A DNA stretch of 19,766 nt from CBFGRV01 sp965651265 (GTDB lineage Bacteria; Bacteroidota; Rhodothermia; Rhodothermales; VXPQ01), in the NCBI GenBank assembly GCA_965651265.1, contig CBFGRV010000055.1, positions 1 through 19,766 on the forward strand, written 5' to 3'. The notes beneath the pieces were generated by a model. It searched no databases and was not told the DNA's origin. It saw only the letters and a list, made by a program, of their open reading frames with translations. Of this stretch, positions 1 to 8,512 are shown piece by piece. The position numbers and the translations under genes are program-made. Each line of letters begins with the position of its first letter. Positions within the stretch are counted from its first letter, which is position 1.

Positions 1-957
<957 letters not shown>

Positions 958-1023
958 ACGAGGAAGCGGTCGCAGGCGTGAGGCGCTGCGTGCGGCGCGT
1001 TTTGCTCGACGCTGCTCGCGGCC

Positions 1024-2007
1024 TCAAGCGCCGAAGGCTTCGCGAAGAACTTCGAGACTCTTCGGCAGCGCCGTGTCGGGCGACTCCTTGCCCTCGAACT
1101 CCAGCGAGACCCATCCCTTGAAGCCCGCATCCCTCATGATTTTCGCGATGCGCTCATAGTCCAGGTCGAGCGTGTACCATGTGCCCCCGCCGTAGTAGGT
1201 CTTAGCCTGCAGGAGAACGGTGTACGGGGCGAGCATCTCCAACTTCTCGTAGGGATCTTCCAGAAAGTTGCCCGTATCGAGCGTCACCTGGAGCCAGGGA
1301 GAGTCGATGGCTTTCACGATTCGGAGGACGCCTTCCGGCGTGCGGCCGAGTCCCCAGTGATTCTCCAGCCCGAGGATGACGCCTTTCTCGGCCGCGCGTT
1401 CGACGCACCTGGAGATGGCCTCGATCACCCACTCGAAACCTTCATCGTCGGTGTAGCCCTCCAGCGGCGGCTCGATACCACGATTCGCCATCAGCTCGTC
1501 GAAGGAGCCGCTGGTCCCCCATCGACCCGTGTTGATCCGCATCGTCGGAATTCCGAGCTGTGCGGCCAGATCGATCTGGTGGATGGTGCGCTCGACGTTG
1601 GATTGCCGCTCGGCGGCATCCGGCGAGACGAATCCCTGGTGCGTCGAAAATCCCATGAGTGCGAGGCCGAGCTCGTACGCGCGTCGCTTCAGCATCTGGA
1701 GGTATTCGTTCTCCTCGGATTGCATCTGGATGTGCAGGATCTCCACGCCGTCGAAGCCCATTTCGGCAGCCCTCTCGATGCAATCCTCGATCGGATAATT
1801 GTCTTTCGGGCCATCGAAACGCCAGAAAGAATAGGTGGACACGCCGATCGGGTTCGGGCGGAGATTCGCGAGAGGCCTGAGCTTCGATATCGATGTGGAC
1901 CCTGGTCGTCGATGTGCGGGTGCCGCCGAGAGGGCGGTCGTCGGCCCGACCAGTGCGGCGGCCGATCCCGCCACGAATGCATTTTTCAGGAAGTGACGTC
2001 GCTCCAT
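1024..2007 (-). CDS. Tat-exported sugar phosphate isomerase/epimerase-like TIM-barrel protein
   Basis: This is a member of the xylose-isomerase-like TIM-barrel superfamily (AP-endonuclease family 2 fold), which holds sugar isomerases and epimerases. I chose the ATG at 2007 because it opens a twin-arginine signal: MERRHFLKN, a hydrophobic stretch rich in Ala and Val, then an AxA-like region near residue 30. This gives 327 aa. An ATG at 2019 is possible; the frame is open to 2118, but the extra residues look like non-coding leader. Candidate metal ligands are Glu215 and Asn216 (LGLENHWG), Asp244 (TLDTGN) and Glu303 (SLEFEGK). Such Tat-borne paralogues are common in Bacteroidota and Planctomycetes and likely act in the periplasm on sugars from polysaccharide breakdown. 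The specific substrate is unknown. Confidence 0.85.
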   Translation of the reverse strand: MERRHFLKNAFVAGSAAALVGPTTALSAAPAHRRPGSTSISKLRPLANLRPNPIGVSTYSFWRFDGPKDNYPIEDCIERAAEMGFDGVEILHIQMQSEENEYLQMLKRRAYELGLALMGFSTHQGFVSPDAAERQSNVERTIHQIDLAAQLGIPTMRINTGRWGTSGSFDELMANRGIEPPLEGYTDDEGFEWVIEAISRCVERAAEKGVILGLENHWGLGRTPEGVLRIVKAIDSPWLQVTLDTGNFLEDPYEKLEMLAPYTVLLQAKTYYGGGTWYTLDLDYERIAKIMRDAGFKGWVSLEFEGKESPDTALPKSLEVLREAFGA

Positions 2008-2019
2008 CGTGACCGCCAT

Positions 2020-2218
2020 TATCGGGTTTCGAGTGCCGCTCTCTGGTGAAGCTAAGCTCTCTAATGCATCTCCGCAAAAGTCGTGTGAATTCCCGGCGGC
2101 CCGTTTTAATCGGCGCAACCAGGCAAAACTTTTTTAGTCTTACGCTGGCGATAAAGCAAATATGGCCGTATCTTTCGCGGCACGATTGAAATAATTTAGG
2201 TCGTTACAGAGAAAAGGC
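2020..2218. other. Divergent intergenic region, putative promoters for isomerase-like gene and lrp-glnN
   Basis: This roughly 200-base spacer separates two divergent genes. It is clearly more AT-rich than the flanks between about 2105 and 2215, with runs such as ACTTTTTTAG near 2130 and TTGAAATAATTTAGG near 2187. The promoters for both directions should lie here, and Lrp-type regulators often bind their own divergent promoter. I could not fix a convincing -10/-35 pair or a Bacteroidota-type TAnnTTTG element. A purine-rich AGAGAAAAGG just before the ATG at 2219 could serve as a weak ribosome binding site. Confidence 0.35.
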
Positions 2219-2734
2219 ATGGACCGTATCGACGAGATAGATGTCACGATCCTCGAGCTGCTCCAGGACAACGGTCGGATGAAGCGAAACGCGATCGCCG
2301 AGATCGTGGGGCTGTCCGTCCCCTCCGTGAGCGAGCGTATGCGGAAGCTGGAAGAGCGTGGTGTGATTCGGGGCTACCACGCCGTCGTCAACCCGAAGCG
2401 GCTTCACTTCGACATCACGGCGTTTGTCCGCGTCACCATCGACGGGTCATCCTACTATCCGGAGTTCGTCGAGCAGCTCTGCGCGATGCCGGAGGTGCTC
2501 GAGGTCCATTCGATCACGGGCGAGGGGTCTCACATCGTCAAGATCCGGACTCGTAACACGACCACCCTGGAGCGATTCCTATCGAAGGTGCAAGCGGTAC
2601 CGGGGGTCCAGGGTACATCCACAAGCATTGTACTGAGCACCTTCAAGGAGACGCGCACCATTCAACCCCATCCGATGGAGCTTGCCGAGCTGGAGTCCGA
2701 CGAGGACCTCGAGGAGGAACTCCGAACAGCCTGA
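2219..2734 (+). CDS. Lrp/AsnC-family transcriptional regulator
   Basis: This is a DNA-binding regulator of the feast/famine family, which senses amino acids and acts as dimers or octamers. The N-terminal winged helix-turn-helix spans residues 1-60: it begins with the family hallmark of a DxxDxxIL-like helix, and the recognition helix is around SVPSVSERMRKLEERGVI. The RAM effector-binding domain follows at residues 65-145, and the protein ends in an acidic tail (ESDEDLEEEL) that is longer than usual. At 171 aa it is slightly above the family norm of 150-165. It lies 26 bases upstream of a type III glutamine synthetase on the same strand. This suggests co-transcription and control of glnN by an amino acid such as glutamine; that control is inferred from context only. 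Confidence 0.92.
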   Translation: MDRIDEIDVTILELLQDNGRMKRNAIAEIVGLSVPSVSERMRKLEERGVIRGYHAVVNPKRLHFDITAFVRVTIDGSSYYPEFVEQLCAMPEVLEVHSITGEGSHIVKIRTRNTTTLERFLSKVQAVPGVQGTSTSIVLSTFKETRTIQPHPMELAELESDEDLEEELRTA

Positions 2735-2760
2735 GCCTCACCCATAAAACCATTCATATC

Positions 2761-4953
2761 ATGTCAAAGCTGATCAACGACTATAACGTAAAGGCCGCGA
2801 CCAAGTACGTCCGCAACGGCCGCGCGCCATCCGCACCTCTGGATGTCGAGTCGATTTTCGGGGAGAATACCTTTGGGCTGGAGCAGATGAAAAGCCGCCT
2901 GCCCAAGAATGTGTTTCGGAGTCTGCTGGCCACGATCGAACGGGGCGAGCCCATCGATATGACCATCGCCGATTCAGTGGCGATGGCCATGAAGGAGTGG
3001 GCGACCGAGCGGGGGGTGTCGCACTTCACCCATTGGTTTCAGCCGCTCACGGGTTCGACGGCCGAGAAGCACGACAGCTTCATCACGCCGAACAAGGGCG
3101 GAGGGGCCGTCGCAGAGTTTTCCGGCAAGGATCTGATTCAGGGTGAGCCGGATGCGTCGAGTTTCCCGAGCGGTGGCCTGCGTGCAACCTTCGAGGCGCG
3201 TGGATATACGGCCTGGGATCCGACCTCTCCTGCCTTCATCATCGAGAACGACAAGGGGTCGTACCTGGCCATTCCGACTGTCTTCGCCTCGTGGACGGGC
3301 GAGGCCCTGGACTACAAGCTTCCGCTCCTGCGCTCGATCGAGGCGCTCGATCGGGCCGCCCGACGAGTCCTCGACCTGTTCGGCGTCTCCGACGTCCGGA
3401 AGGTATTCTCGACTGTCGGCGCGGAGCAGGAGTATTTTCTGATCGATGAGGAGTTCTTCTATCGCCGACCCGATCTGGTTACTACGGGACGCACGCTCGT
3501 GGGGGCCAGGCCGCCGAAAGGGCAGGAGCTGGAGGACCACTACTTCGGTACGATCGGCGATCGCGTGCTTTCCTGCATGCTCGAAACGGAGCGCGAGCTC
3601 TACCGGCTTGGTGTTCCGGTAAAGACGCGCCACAACGAGGTCGCTCCGAGTCAATACGAGATTGCACCGATCTTTGAAAAATCGAATCTAGCGGCCGACC
3701 ATCAGCAACTCATCATGCTGGTGCTGCAGCGCACGGCGCGCAAGTATGGCATGGTGTGCCTGCTTCACGAAAAACCGTTCGCGGGGGTGAACGGATCGGG
3801 CAAGCACAACAACTGGTCGATGTCGACGGACACCGGCGTGAACTTGCTGGACCCGGGTCACAGCCCGCATGAGAATCTGCAGTTCTTGCTTTTCTGCACG
3901 GCTGTAATTCGTGCCGTGTTCAAGCATCAGGATCTGCTGCGAATCGCCGTCGCGTCTGCCGGCAACGATCATCGTCTGGGGGCCAACGAGGCGCCGCCGG
4001 CCATCATGAGCGTATTTCTCGGCGAGCAGTTGCGGGACATCTTCGAGCAGATCGAAGAGGGGTCCGTGAAATCGTCGAAGAATGGCGGGCTGCTCGGTCT
4101 GGGTTGCCCCGTGTTGCCGGAGCTCCCGCGCCACGCCGGCGACCGAAATCGCACGTCGCCCTTCGCCTTCACCGGCAACAAATTCGAATTCCGCGCTGTC
4201 GGCTCACAGCAGAGTATCTCGTTCCCCAACACCGTACTCAACGTTGCCGTCGCGGATGCCCTGAACGAGCTGGCCGATGCGCTCGAGGCTCGGCTCAAGA
4301 ACAAGCGCCGATCGAAGAAGTCGCTCGAGACAGCGGTGGGCGAGGTCATTCAGGAGTCTATCCGCGAAACCAAGCCCATTCTTTTCGAAGGAGACAACTA
4401 CTCGAAGGAATGGCACGAAGAAGCCGAGAAGCGCGGATTGCTCAACCTCCCAACGACCCTCGATGCGATCGAGCGGTTGCTGGACGAGAAGAATGTGAGA
4501 TCCTTCGAGAAGGAGGCCGTGCTCAGCCGTAGGGAGCTGGAAAGCCGGTTTGAGATCTGGGTCGAGCAGTACTTCAAGACGATCAACATCGAGGCCGAGA
4601 TGACGGAGACCATCGCCCGCACGATGATCCTGCCGGCCGCCGTCAAGTATCTCCACGACCTGGCCGCAACCGTTGAGCGGGGCGACGACATTGGCCTATC
4701 GTTCGACGGCGTCAGGGAAACCGCGCAGGAGGTGAACGTCCTGATCAACGATCTCCGGGCCGCGGTTGACGAGCTCGTTCGCCAGAACAAGGAGCTTGGC
4801 GGAGATGCCATACACGATAAGGCCCGGCACATGCGCGACAACGTCATCCCGGCGATGAACGCCGTGCGCAGGGTGGCCGACCGACTCGAGCGGGCCGTAC
4901 CGGCCGACCTATGGCCGCTACCGACCTACCGAGAGATCCTCTTCGTCAAGTGA
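2761..4953 (+). CDS. glnN: Glutamine synthetase type III
   Basis: This enzyme makes glutamine from glutamate, ammonia and ATP. The 730-residue length is characteristic of type III, against about 450 for types I and II; type III enzymes occur in Bacteroidota and cyanobacteria and form dodecamers. Family motifs are visible: the GSIII N-terminal region with the HWFQPLTG segment, an EQEYFLID segment with active-site acid residues (about residue 221), the NGSGKHNNWS motif at residues 344-353 and TGNKFEFRAVGS near residues 471-481. The C-terminal 250 residues are helical, as usual. The leader before the ATG (ATAAAACCATTCATATC) has no Shine-Dalgarno sequence, typical of Bacteroidota. It follows the lrp-type gene by 26 bases and is convergent with the PLP-enzyme gene downstream. 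Confidence 0.97.
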   Translation: MSKLINDYNVKAATKYVRNGRAPSAPLDVESIFGENTFGLEQMKSRLPKNVFRSLLATIERGEPIDMTIADSVAMAMKEWATERGVSHFTHWFQPLTGSTAEKHDSFITPNKGGGAVAEFSGKDLIQGEPDASSFPSGGLRATFEARGYTAWDPTSPAFIIENDKGSYLAIPTVFASWTGEALDYKLPLLRSIEALDRAARRVLDLFGVSDVRKVFSTVGAEQEYFLIDEEFFYRRPDLVTTGRTLVGARPPKGQELEDHYFGTIGDRVLSCMLETERELYRLGVPVKTRHNEVAPSQYEIAPIFEKSNLAADHQQLIMLVLQRTARKYGMVCLLHEKPFAGVNGSGKHNNWSMSTDTGVNLLDPGHSPHENLQFLLFCTAVIRAVFKHQDLLRIAVASAGNDHRLGANEAPPAIMSVFLGEQLRDIFEQIEEGSVKSSKNGGLLGLGCPVLPELPRHAGDRNRTSPFAFTGNKFEFRAVGSQQSISFPNTVLNVAVADALNELADALEARLKNKRRSKKSLETAVGEVIQESIRETKPILFEGDNYSKEWHEEAEKRGLLNLPTTLDAIERLLDEKNVRSFEKEAVLSRRELESRFEIWVEQYFKTINIEAEMTETIARTMILPAAVKYLHDLAATVERGDDIGLSFDGVRETAQEVNVLINDLRAAVDELVRQNKELGGDAIHDKARHMRDNVIPAMNAVRRVADRLERAVPADLWPLPTYREILFVK

Positions 4954-4968
4954 TGGGCTAAATGCGAT

Positions 4969-4994
4969 GCGGCGTCGTCAGATGACGGCGCCGC
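4969..4994. terminator. Hairpin between convergent glnN and PLP-enzyme genes, candidate bidirectional terminator
   Basis: An 11-base inverted repeat (GCGGCGTCGTC ... GACGGCGCCGC) with one G-U wobble encloses a four-base loop, AGAT. It sits 15 bases past the glnN stop and covers the TGA stop (4978-4980) of the opposite gene. The stem is strong, but no T-run follows on either strand, so intrinsic termination is uncertain. The fold may simply stabilise both 3' ends. Confidence 0.4.
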
Positions 4995-6138
4995 GCGCGT
5001 CTACCGGCCAGGTGTCGACGACCTCGTCACCATCGACCACATAGAGCAGATCCTGCGTGTTGACGGCCACGCAGGCGTGGTTCGGCACGATCCGCACGCG
5101 ATCTCCGACGCTGAGGGTAGAGCCTCCACCCACCTCGATCCATCCGTGCTCTTCCGAAAGCCCTGTGATGCTTGCGTGGGGCAGCGGCTCCATCGTTCGG
5201 GGATTGTAGAGGAGGACGCCGAAGCCGCTCGTCCTCGCGCCTGTGTCGGAGGTGAGGACCTTCTTTCCCGCATCGACGAAGAGGCGGTCGCGCCCATCGG
5301 TGCGGTGTCGGCTGACAACGGTTGTCAGCGCGGTCAGAGCGCACTGCTCGAGGTCGGCCACCCCCAATCCAACCTGGATGGCATCGTGAAAGACGTAATT
5401 GCCGGGCCGAATTTCCGTGATCCGAAATCCATCGAGGTCGATGTTCTCAAAGTAGCGCATCGATGGCGTTGAGCCGATGCTAATCTCGAACGCCCCCCGT
5501 TCGGCGATGCCTGCATCGGCGAGTCGAGCGGCGAATTGAAGCATCGTGTCGCGCTCGTGACAGGATACCCGACGAAGGGAGTCCTCGGCCGACTCGTTTT
5601 CGGCGGGGCCATGGTATGACTGTCCGGCGTGAGTGAGGATGCCCGCGAGGTGCAGGCCAGGCAATTCGGCGACTCGCCGCGCCAGATCAACGGAGCGAGG
5701 ATCGGCTGGCGAGACACCGCAGCGGTTGTGCCCGGAATTGACCTCGAGAAGAATTTCCGCTTTCGCCCCGGAGCCATCGAAAAACCCGGAGGCCGCTTGT
5801 GCGCCCTCGAAAGTGTCGACGCAGAATGAGATGCGTGCCCGGTTCTGGAGATCCCGAACGCGCTCCCATTTGTCGGTGCCGATCACGGGATAGGCGATGC
5901 GCACGTCGTCAAACCCTGCCGCGACGAAGCGCTCCGCCTCACCGACTTTGGCCACGGTAATTCCGACCGCTCCCTGATCGAGCTGTTTCCTGGCCAGTGC
6001 GACGGATTTGTGGGTCTTGACGTGGGGCCGCAGTGCAACGCTGTTTGCGGTTGCCTTCTCCTGCATCGAGGCCAGGTTGCGCTCGAGCCGCCCGCGATCG
6101 ACAATCAGGCAGGGAGTGGGTAGTTCGTCGATCGTCAT
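4978..6138 (-). CDS. PLP-dependent D-threonine aldolase / D-serine dehydratase-like enzyme
   Basis: This is a fold-type III PLP enzyme (alanine-racemase-like N-terminal domain) acting on D-amino acids, for example cleaving D-threonine to glycine and acetaldehyde or dehydrating D-serine. At 386 aa it has the family length. The N-terminal barrel carries RPHVKTHKS, with Lys41 as the expected PLP Schiff-base residue. The C-terminal domain carries PNHAC, where His354 and Cys356 form the metal-binding pair typical of this family. The start MTIDELPTPCLIVD matches the usual family opening, so the ATG at 6138 is well supported. It is transcribed alone, downstream of atpC by 129 bases. Aldolase and dehydratase cannot be separated by eye. 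Confidence 0.88.
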   Translation of the reverse strand: MTIDELPTPCLIVDRGRLERNLASMQEKATANSVALRPHVKTHKSVALARKQLDQGAVGITVAKVGEAERFVAAGFDDVRIAYPVIGTDKWERVRDLQNRARISFCVDTFEGAQAASGFFDGSGAKAEILLEVNSGHNRCGVSPADPRSVDLARRVAELPGLHLAGILTHAGQSYHGPAENESAEDSLRRVSCHERDTMLQFAARLADAGIAERGAFEISIGSTPSMRYFENIDLDGFRITEIRPGNYVFHDAIQVGLGVADLEQCALTALTTVVSRHRTDGRDRLFVDAGKKVLTSDTGARTSGFGVLLYNPRTMEPLPHASITGLSEEHGWIEVGGGSTLSVGDRVRIVPNHACVAVNTQDLLYVVDGDEVVDTWPVDARGAVI

Positions 6139-6218
6139 GGTCAGGTCGTACTCACGGAATTCGGGCAGAGGATGGTTGCCCAGAATACGCTATCTACTCG
6201 ACGCTTGCACGGAGGAGT

Positions 6219-6238
6219 GCCGGCGGACCACAGCCGGC
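6219..6238. terminator. GCCGGC hairpin downstream of atpC, weak terminator candidate
   Basis: Two copies of the self-complementary hexamer GCCGGC flank an eight-base loop, about 30 bases past the atpC stop and 81 bases before the next start on the same strand. There is no following T-run, so it may end atpDC transcription only weakly, or not at all. The rest of the 6139-6267 spacer shows nothing else I can name. Confidence 0.25.
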
Positions 6239-6267
6239 TGAACGTCGGCTTGAAGAATCAGAAGCGA

Positions 6268-6687
6268 CTAGACGTCCACGCGACGCCCCACACGACCCAT
6301 CGCCACTCGGACGCGGTTTCGGGCACGCTCGAGAGCGGCCTCGGCGGCCTGGCGCTCGGCTTCGTCTTCCGAGGCGCGGAGTCGTTCCAGCGCCCGCTCT
6401 TCTGCCGCACGGGCGCGCTCGACATCGATGCCCGAGGCCGGTTCGGCCGTCTCCGCCAACACGGTGACGTAATTGTTGATCACCTCCAGAAACCCGCCGG
6501 ACGTGGCGTAGAAAATCTCTTCCCCGGAAGCCGTCGTCACGCGCAGCGGCCCAACCCCAAAGGCGGCGACCATCGGCGCATGATTGGTGAGGACCTCGAA
6601 AGATCCTTCTACGCCCGGCGCCCGAACACCCGAGGCGTCACCCGCGAATACCTGACCGTCCGGGGCTACGATTTGGACGTAGAGCAT
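6268..6687 (-). CDS. atpC: F1F0 ATP synthase epsilon subunit
   Basis: This is the epsilon subunit of the ATP synthase central stalk, which couples rotation and can inhibit ATP hydrolysis. The N-terminal beta-sandwich is clear: LYVQIVAPDGQVFAGDASGVRAPG opens it, followed by the conserved LTNHAP segment and FLEVINNYVTVLAE. The C-terminal helical hairpin (roughly residues 88-130) is rich in Glu, Arg and Ala as expected. At 139 aa it is normal in size. It lies 54 bases after atpD on the same strand. The region just before its ATG is a heptamer repeat without a Shine-Dalgarno sequence, which is odd for a gene that must be made in fixed proportion to AtpD. Confidence 0.95.
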   Translation of the reverse strand: MLYVQIVAPDGQVFAGDASGVRAPGVEGSFEVLTNHAPMVAAFGVGPLRVTTASGEEIFYATSGGFLEVINNYVTVLAETAEPASGIDVERARAAEERALERLRASEDEAERQAAEAALERARNRVRVAMGRVGRRVDV

Positions 6688-6742
6688 TGGGGTTGCTGGT
6701 TACTATTTGCTGGTTGCTCGTTTCTGGCTTCTGGCAATCGGC
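6687..6742 (-). repeat. Imperfect heptamer tandem array in the atpD-atpC spacer
   Basis: The spacer is built almost wholly of seven-base units. On the plus strand they read TTGGGGT, TGCTGGT, TACTATT, TGCTGGT, TGCTCGT, TTCTGGC, TTCTGGC and AATCGGC from 6687 to 6742. On the transcribed strand the consensus is about RCCAGMA. The period is exact although individual units have drifted. The array runs from the atpD stop codon to the atpC start. Confidence 0.7.
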
Positions 6743-8241
6743 TAGGCTTCGCTGAGCATGCGCTCGCCGTGCTCGATGGCTTCCTCGATGGTGCCCTTGT
6801 ACGCGAAAGCGCCCTCGGGGAGATGGTCCAGTTCGCCATCCAGAATCATCCGGAAGCCGCGGATGGTGTCGTCGATGCGAACGTATTTGCCGGGTGTGCC
6901 CGTGAACTGCTCGGCCACGAAGAACGGCTGGCTCATGAACCGCTGAGCGCGGCGCGCACGGTTCACGACGAGCTTGTCCTCATCCGAGAGCTCGTCCATG
7001 CCGAGGATGGCGATGATGTCCTGAAGCTCTTTATAGCGCTGCAAGAGCTGCTTGACGTCCTGCGCCGTGCGGTAATGGTCCTCACCTACGATGCGAGGAT
7101 CCAGGATGCGGCTCGTGGAGTCGAGCGGGTCGATCGCCGGGTAGATGCCCAGCGCCGAAATCTGCCGCGAGAGCACCGTGGTAGCGTCGAGGTGGGCAAA
7201 TGTCGTGGCCGGCGCGGGGTCGGTCAGGTCGTCGGCCGGTACGTAGATGGCCTGGAACGACGTGATGGCGCCGTTCTTCGTCGACGTGATGCGCTCCTGA
7301 AGCTCGCCCATCTCCGTGGCAAGCGTGGGCTGGTAGCCGACGGCGCTCGGCATTCGACCGAGAAGCGCGGACACTTCGGAGCCGGCCTGCGTGAAGCGAA
7401 AGATGTTGTCCACGAACAGGAGAACGTCGCGCCCGCCGAGGTCGCGGAAGTACTCGGCCACGGTCAGGCCGGAGAGCGCGACACGGGCGCGGGCGCCCGG
7501 CGGCTCGTTCATCTGCCCGAAAACCAGCGTAATGTTCGAGCTCTTCGTGGCCTCGAGATCGACTTTGTCGAGATCCCAGCGGCCCTCCTCCATGGCGTGC
7601 CGGAACTCCTCGCCGTAGGTCATCACCCCGGACTCGAGCATTTCACGCAGCAAGTCATTTCCTTCGCGTGTCCGCTCCCCTACCCCTGCGAAGACGGAAA
7701 GCCCTTCGTGCTCCTTGGCGATGTTATTGATGAGCTCCTGTATGAGGACCGTCTTGCCGACTCCGGCTCCGCCAAAAAGACCGACCTTTCCACCACGCGA
7801 GACCGGCTGAATCAGGTCGATCACCTTGATCCCTGTCTCCAGCATCTCGATGGCCGTTGACAGCTCATCGAAGCCCGGTGCCTCCTGATGGATGGGGCGG
7901 CTCTCCGTCACCGTCGGCTGCGGCAGCCCATCGATGGCACGACCCACCACGTTGAGCAGTCGCCCCCGGATCTCCTCCCCTACCGGCATCGCGATCGGCC
8001 GGCCGGTATTCACGACGACGGTCCCGCGGGTGAGTCCATCCGTCGAGTCCATCGCAACGGTGCGAACACGATTCTCGCCGAGATGCTGCTGCACCTCGAG
8101 GACGAGCTCATCATCGCCCCGCTCTACCGTCAAGGCATCGAGAATGTCGGGAACGGCTCCGGGCGGAAATTCCGCATCCACAACCGGACCGATTACCTGG
8201 ACGATTTTGCCAGTGGGCAACGTGCTGGAGGTGCTTTCCAT
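6742..8241 (-). CDS. atpD: F1F0 ATP synthase beta subunit
   Basis: This is the catalytic beta subunit of F1, which binds and hydrolyses or synthesises ATP. The Walker A motif GGAGVGKT is at residues 157-164, the catalytic Glu189 is in GERTREGND, Walker B is in LLFVDNIFRF, and the late DELSDEDK segment is present. The N-terminal beta-barrel begins at TGKIVQVIGPVVDAEF. At 499 aa it is longer than the 460-470 usual in Proteobacteria and matches the longer Bacteroidota form. Only atpC follows it; there is no atpA or atpG here, so the F1F0 genes are split, as in Bacteroidota and Chlorobi. The ATG at 8241 has ten polar residues before the conserved barrel and could be slightly misplaced. Confidence 0.97.
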   Translation of the reverse strand: MESTSSTLPTGKIVQVIGPVVDAEFPPGAVPDILDALTVERGDDELVLEVQQHLGENRVRTVAMDSTDGLTRGTVVVNTGRPIAMPVGEEIRGRLLNVVGRAIDGLPQPTVTESRPIHQEAPGFDELSTAIEMLETGIKVIDLIQPVSRGGKVGLFGGAGVGKTVLIQELINNIAKEHEGLSVFAGVGERTREGNDLLREMLESGVMTYGEEFRHAMEEGRWDLDKVDLEATKSSNITLVFGQMNEPPGARARVALSGLTVAEYFRDLGGRDVLLFVDNIFRFTQAGSEVSALLGRMPSAVGYQPTLATEMGELQERITSTKNGAITSFQAIYVPADDLTDPAPATTFAHLDATTVLSRQISALGIYPAIDPLDSTSRILDPRIVGEDHYRTAQDVKQLLQRYKELQDIIAILGMDELSDEDKLVVNRARRAQRFMSQPFFVAEQFTGTPGKYVRIDDTIRGFRMILDGELDHLPEGAFAYKGTIEEAIEHGERMLSEA

Positions 8242-8512
8242 CAGACCTTAGATCAATCGACTCAGAAAGTGGGCATCAATGGGATCGGCGAGAGGCGGAC
8301 AAAAAATAGAGGCTGCCTTCCGCAGATTCACGTCCTCCTACTCTGGCATCGGGGGCGGGATCGCAAAGAATATGGGAATATTCCCCAGGCGGTTCAGTGA
8401 GAACGATTGGCTCGGTTTTGGCTCTGGGGACAGCCGTCGCCCGCAATTGGCGCACGTATCGTATTTTGATGTTCCTGGCTCCCTCGTCATCCGTCTTCTT
8501 CTCACGGTAGCC
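8242..8512. other. Divergent spacer between atpD and the GH20 gene
   Basis: This 271-base spacer should hold the atpD promoter and the GH20 promoter. On the minus strand there is a CTATTTTTTG stretch (around 8300-8308), one base longer than the Bacteroidota -7 element TAnnTTTG, without a clear upstream TTG. The GH20 frame stays open back to 8279, but the translated residues lack any domain or signal character, so I treat the region as non-coding. Confidence 0.35.

Noticed and set aside
958..1023. Possible terminator between the convergent nitrilase and isomerase-like genes
   Set aside because: Only four-base GC stems could be found near GCGCGTTTTG, too weak to support a call.
1357..2049. A 230-codon plus-strand frame over the isomerase-like gene
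   Set aside because: It is antisense to a gene with a Tat signal and conserved metal-ligand motifs and shows no domain of its own.
6172..7860. A 562-codon open frame on the plus strand across atpC and atpD
   Set aside because: It lies opposite two unmistakable ATP synthase genes, has no recognisable domain, and is explained by high GC content and codon bias of the sense genes.
8279..8512. The upstream extension of the GH20 frame to 8279
   Set aside because: The extension would put 130 residues ahead of the lipobox Cys, which cannot be a signal peptide, and it overlaps the presumed atpD promoter region.
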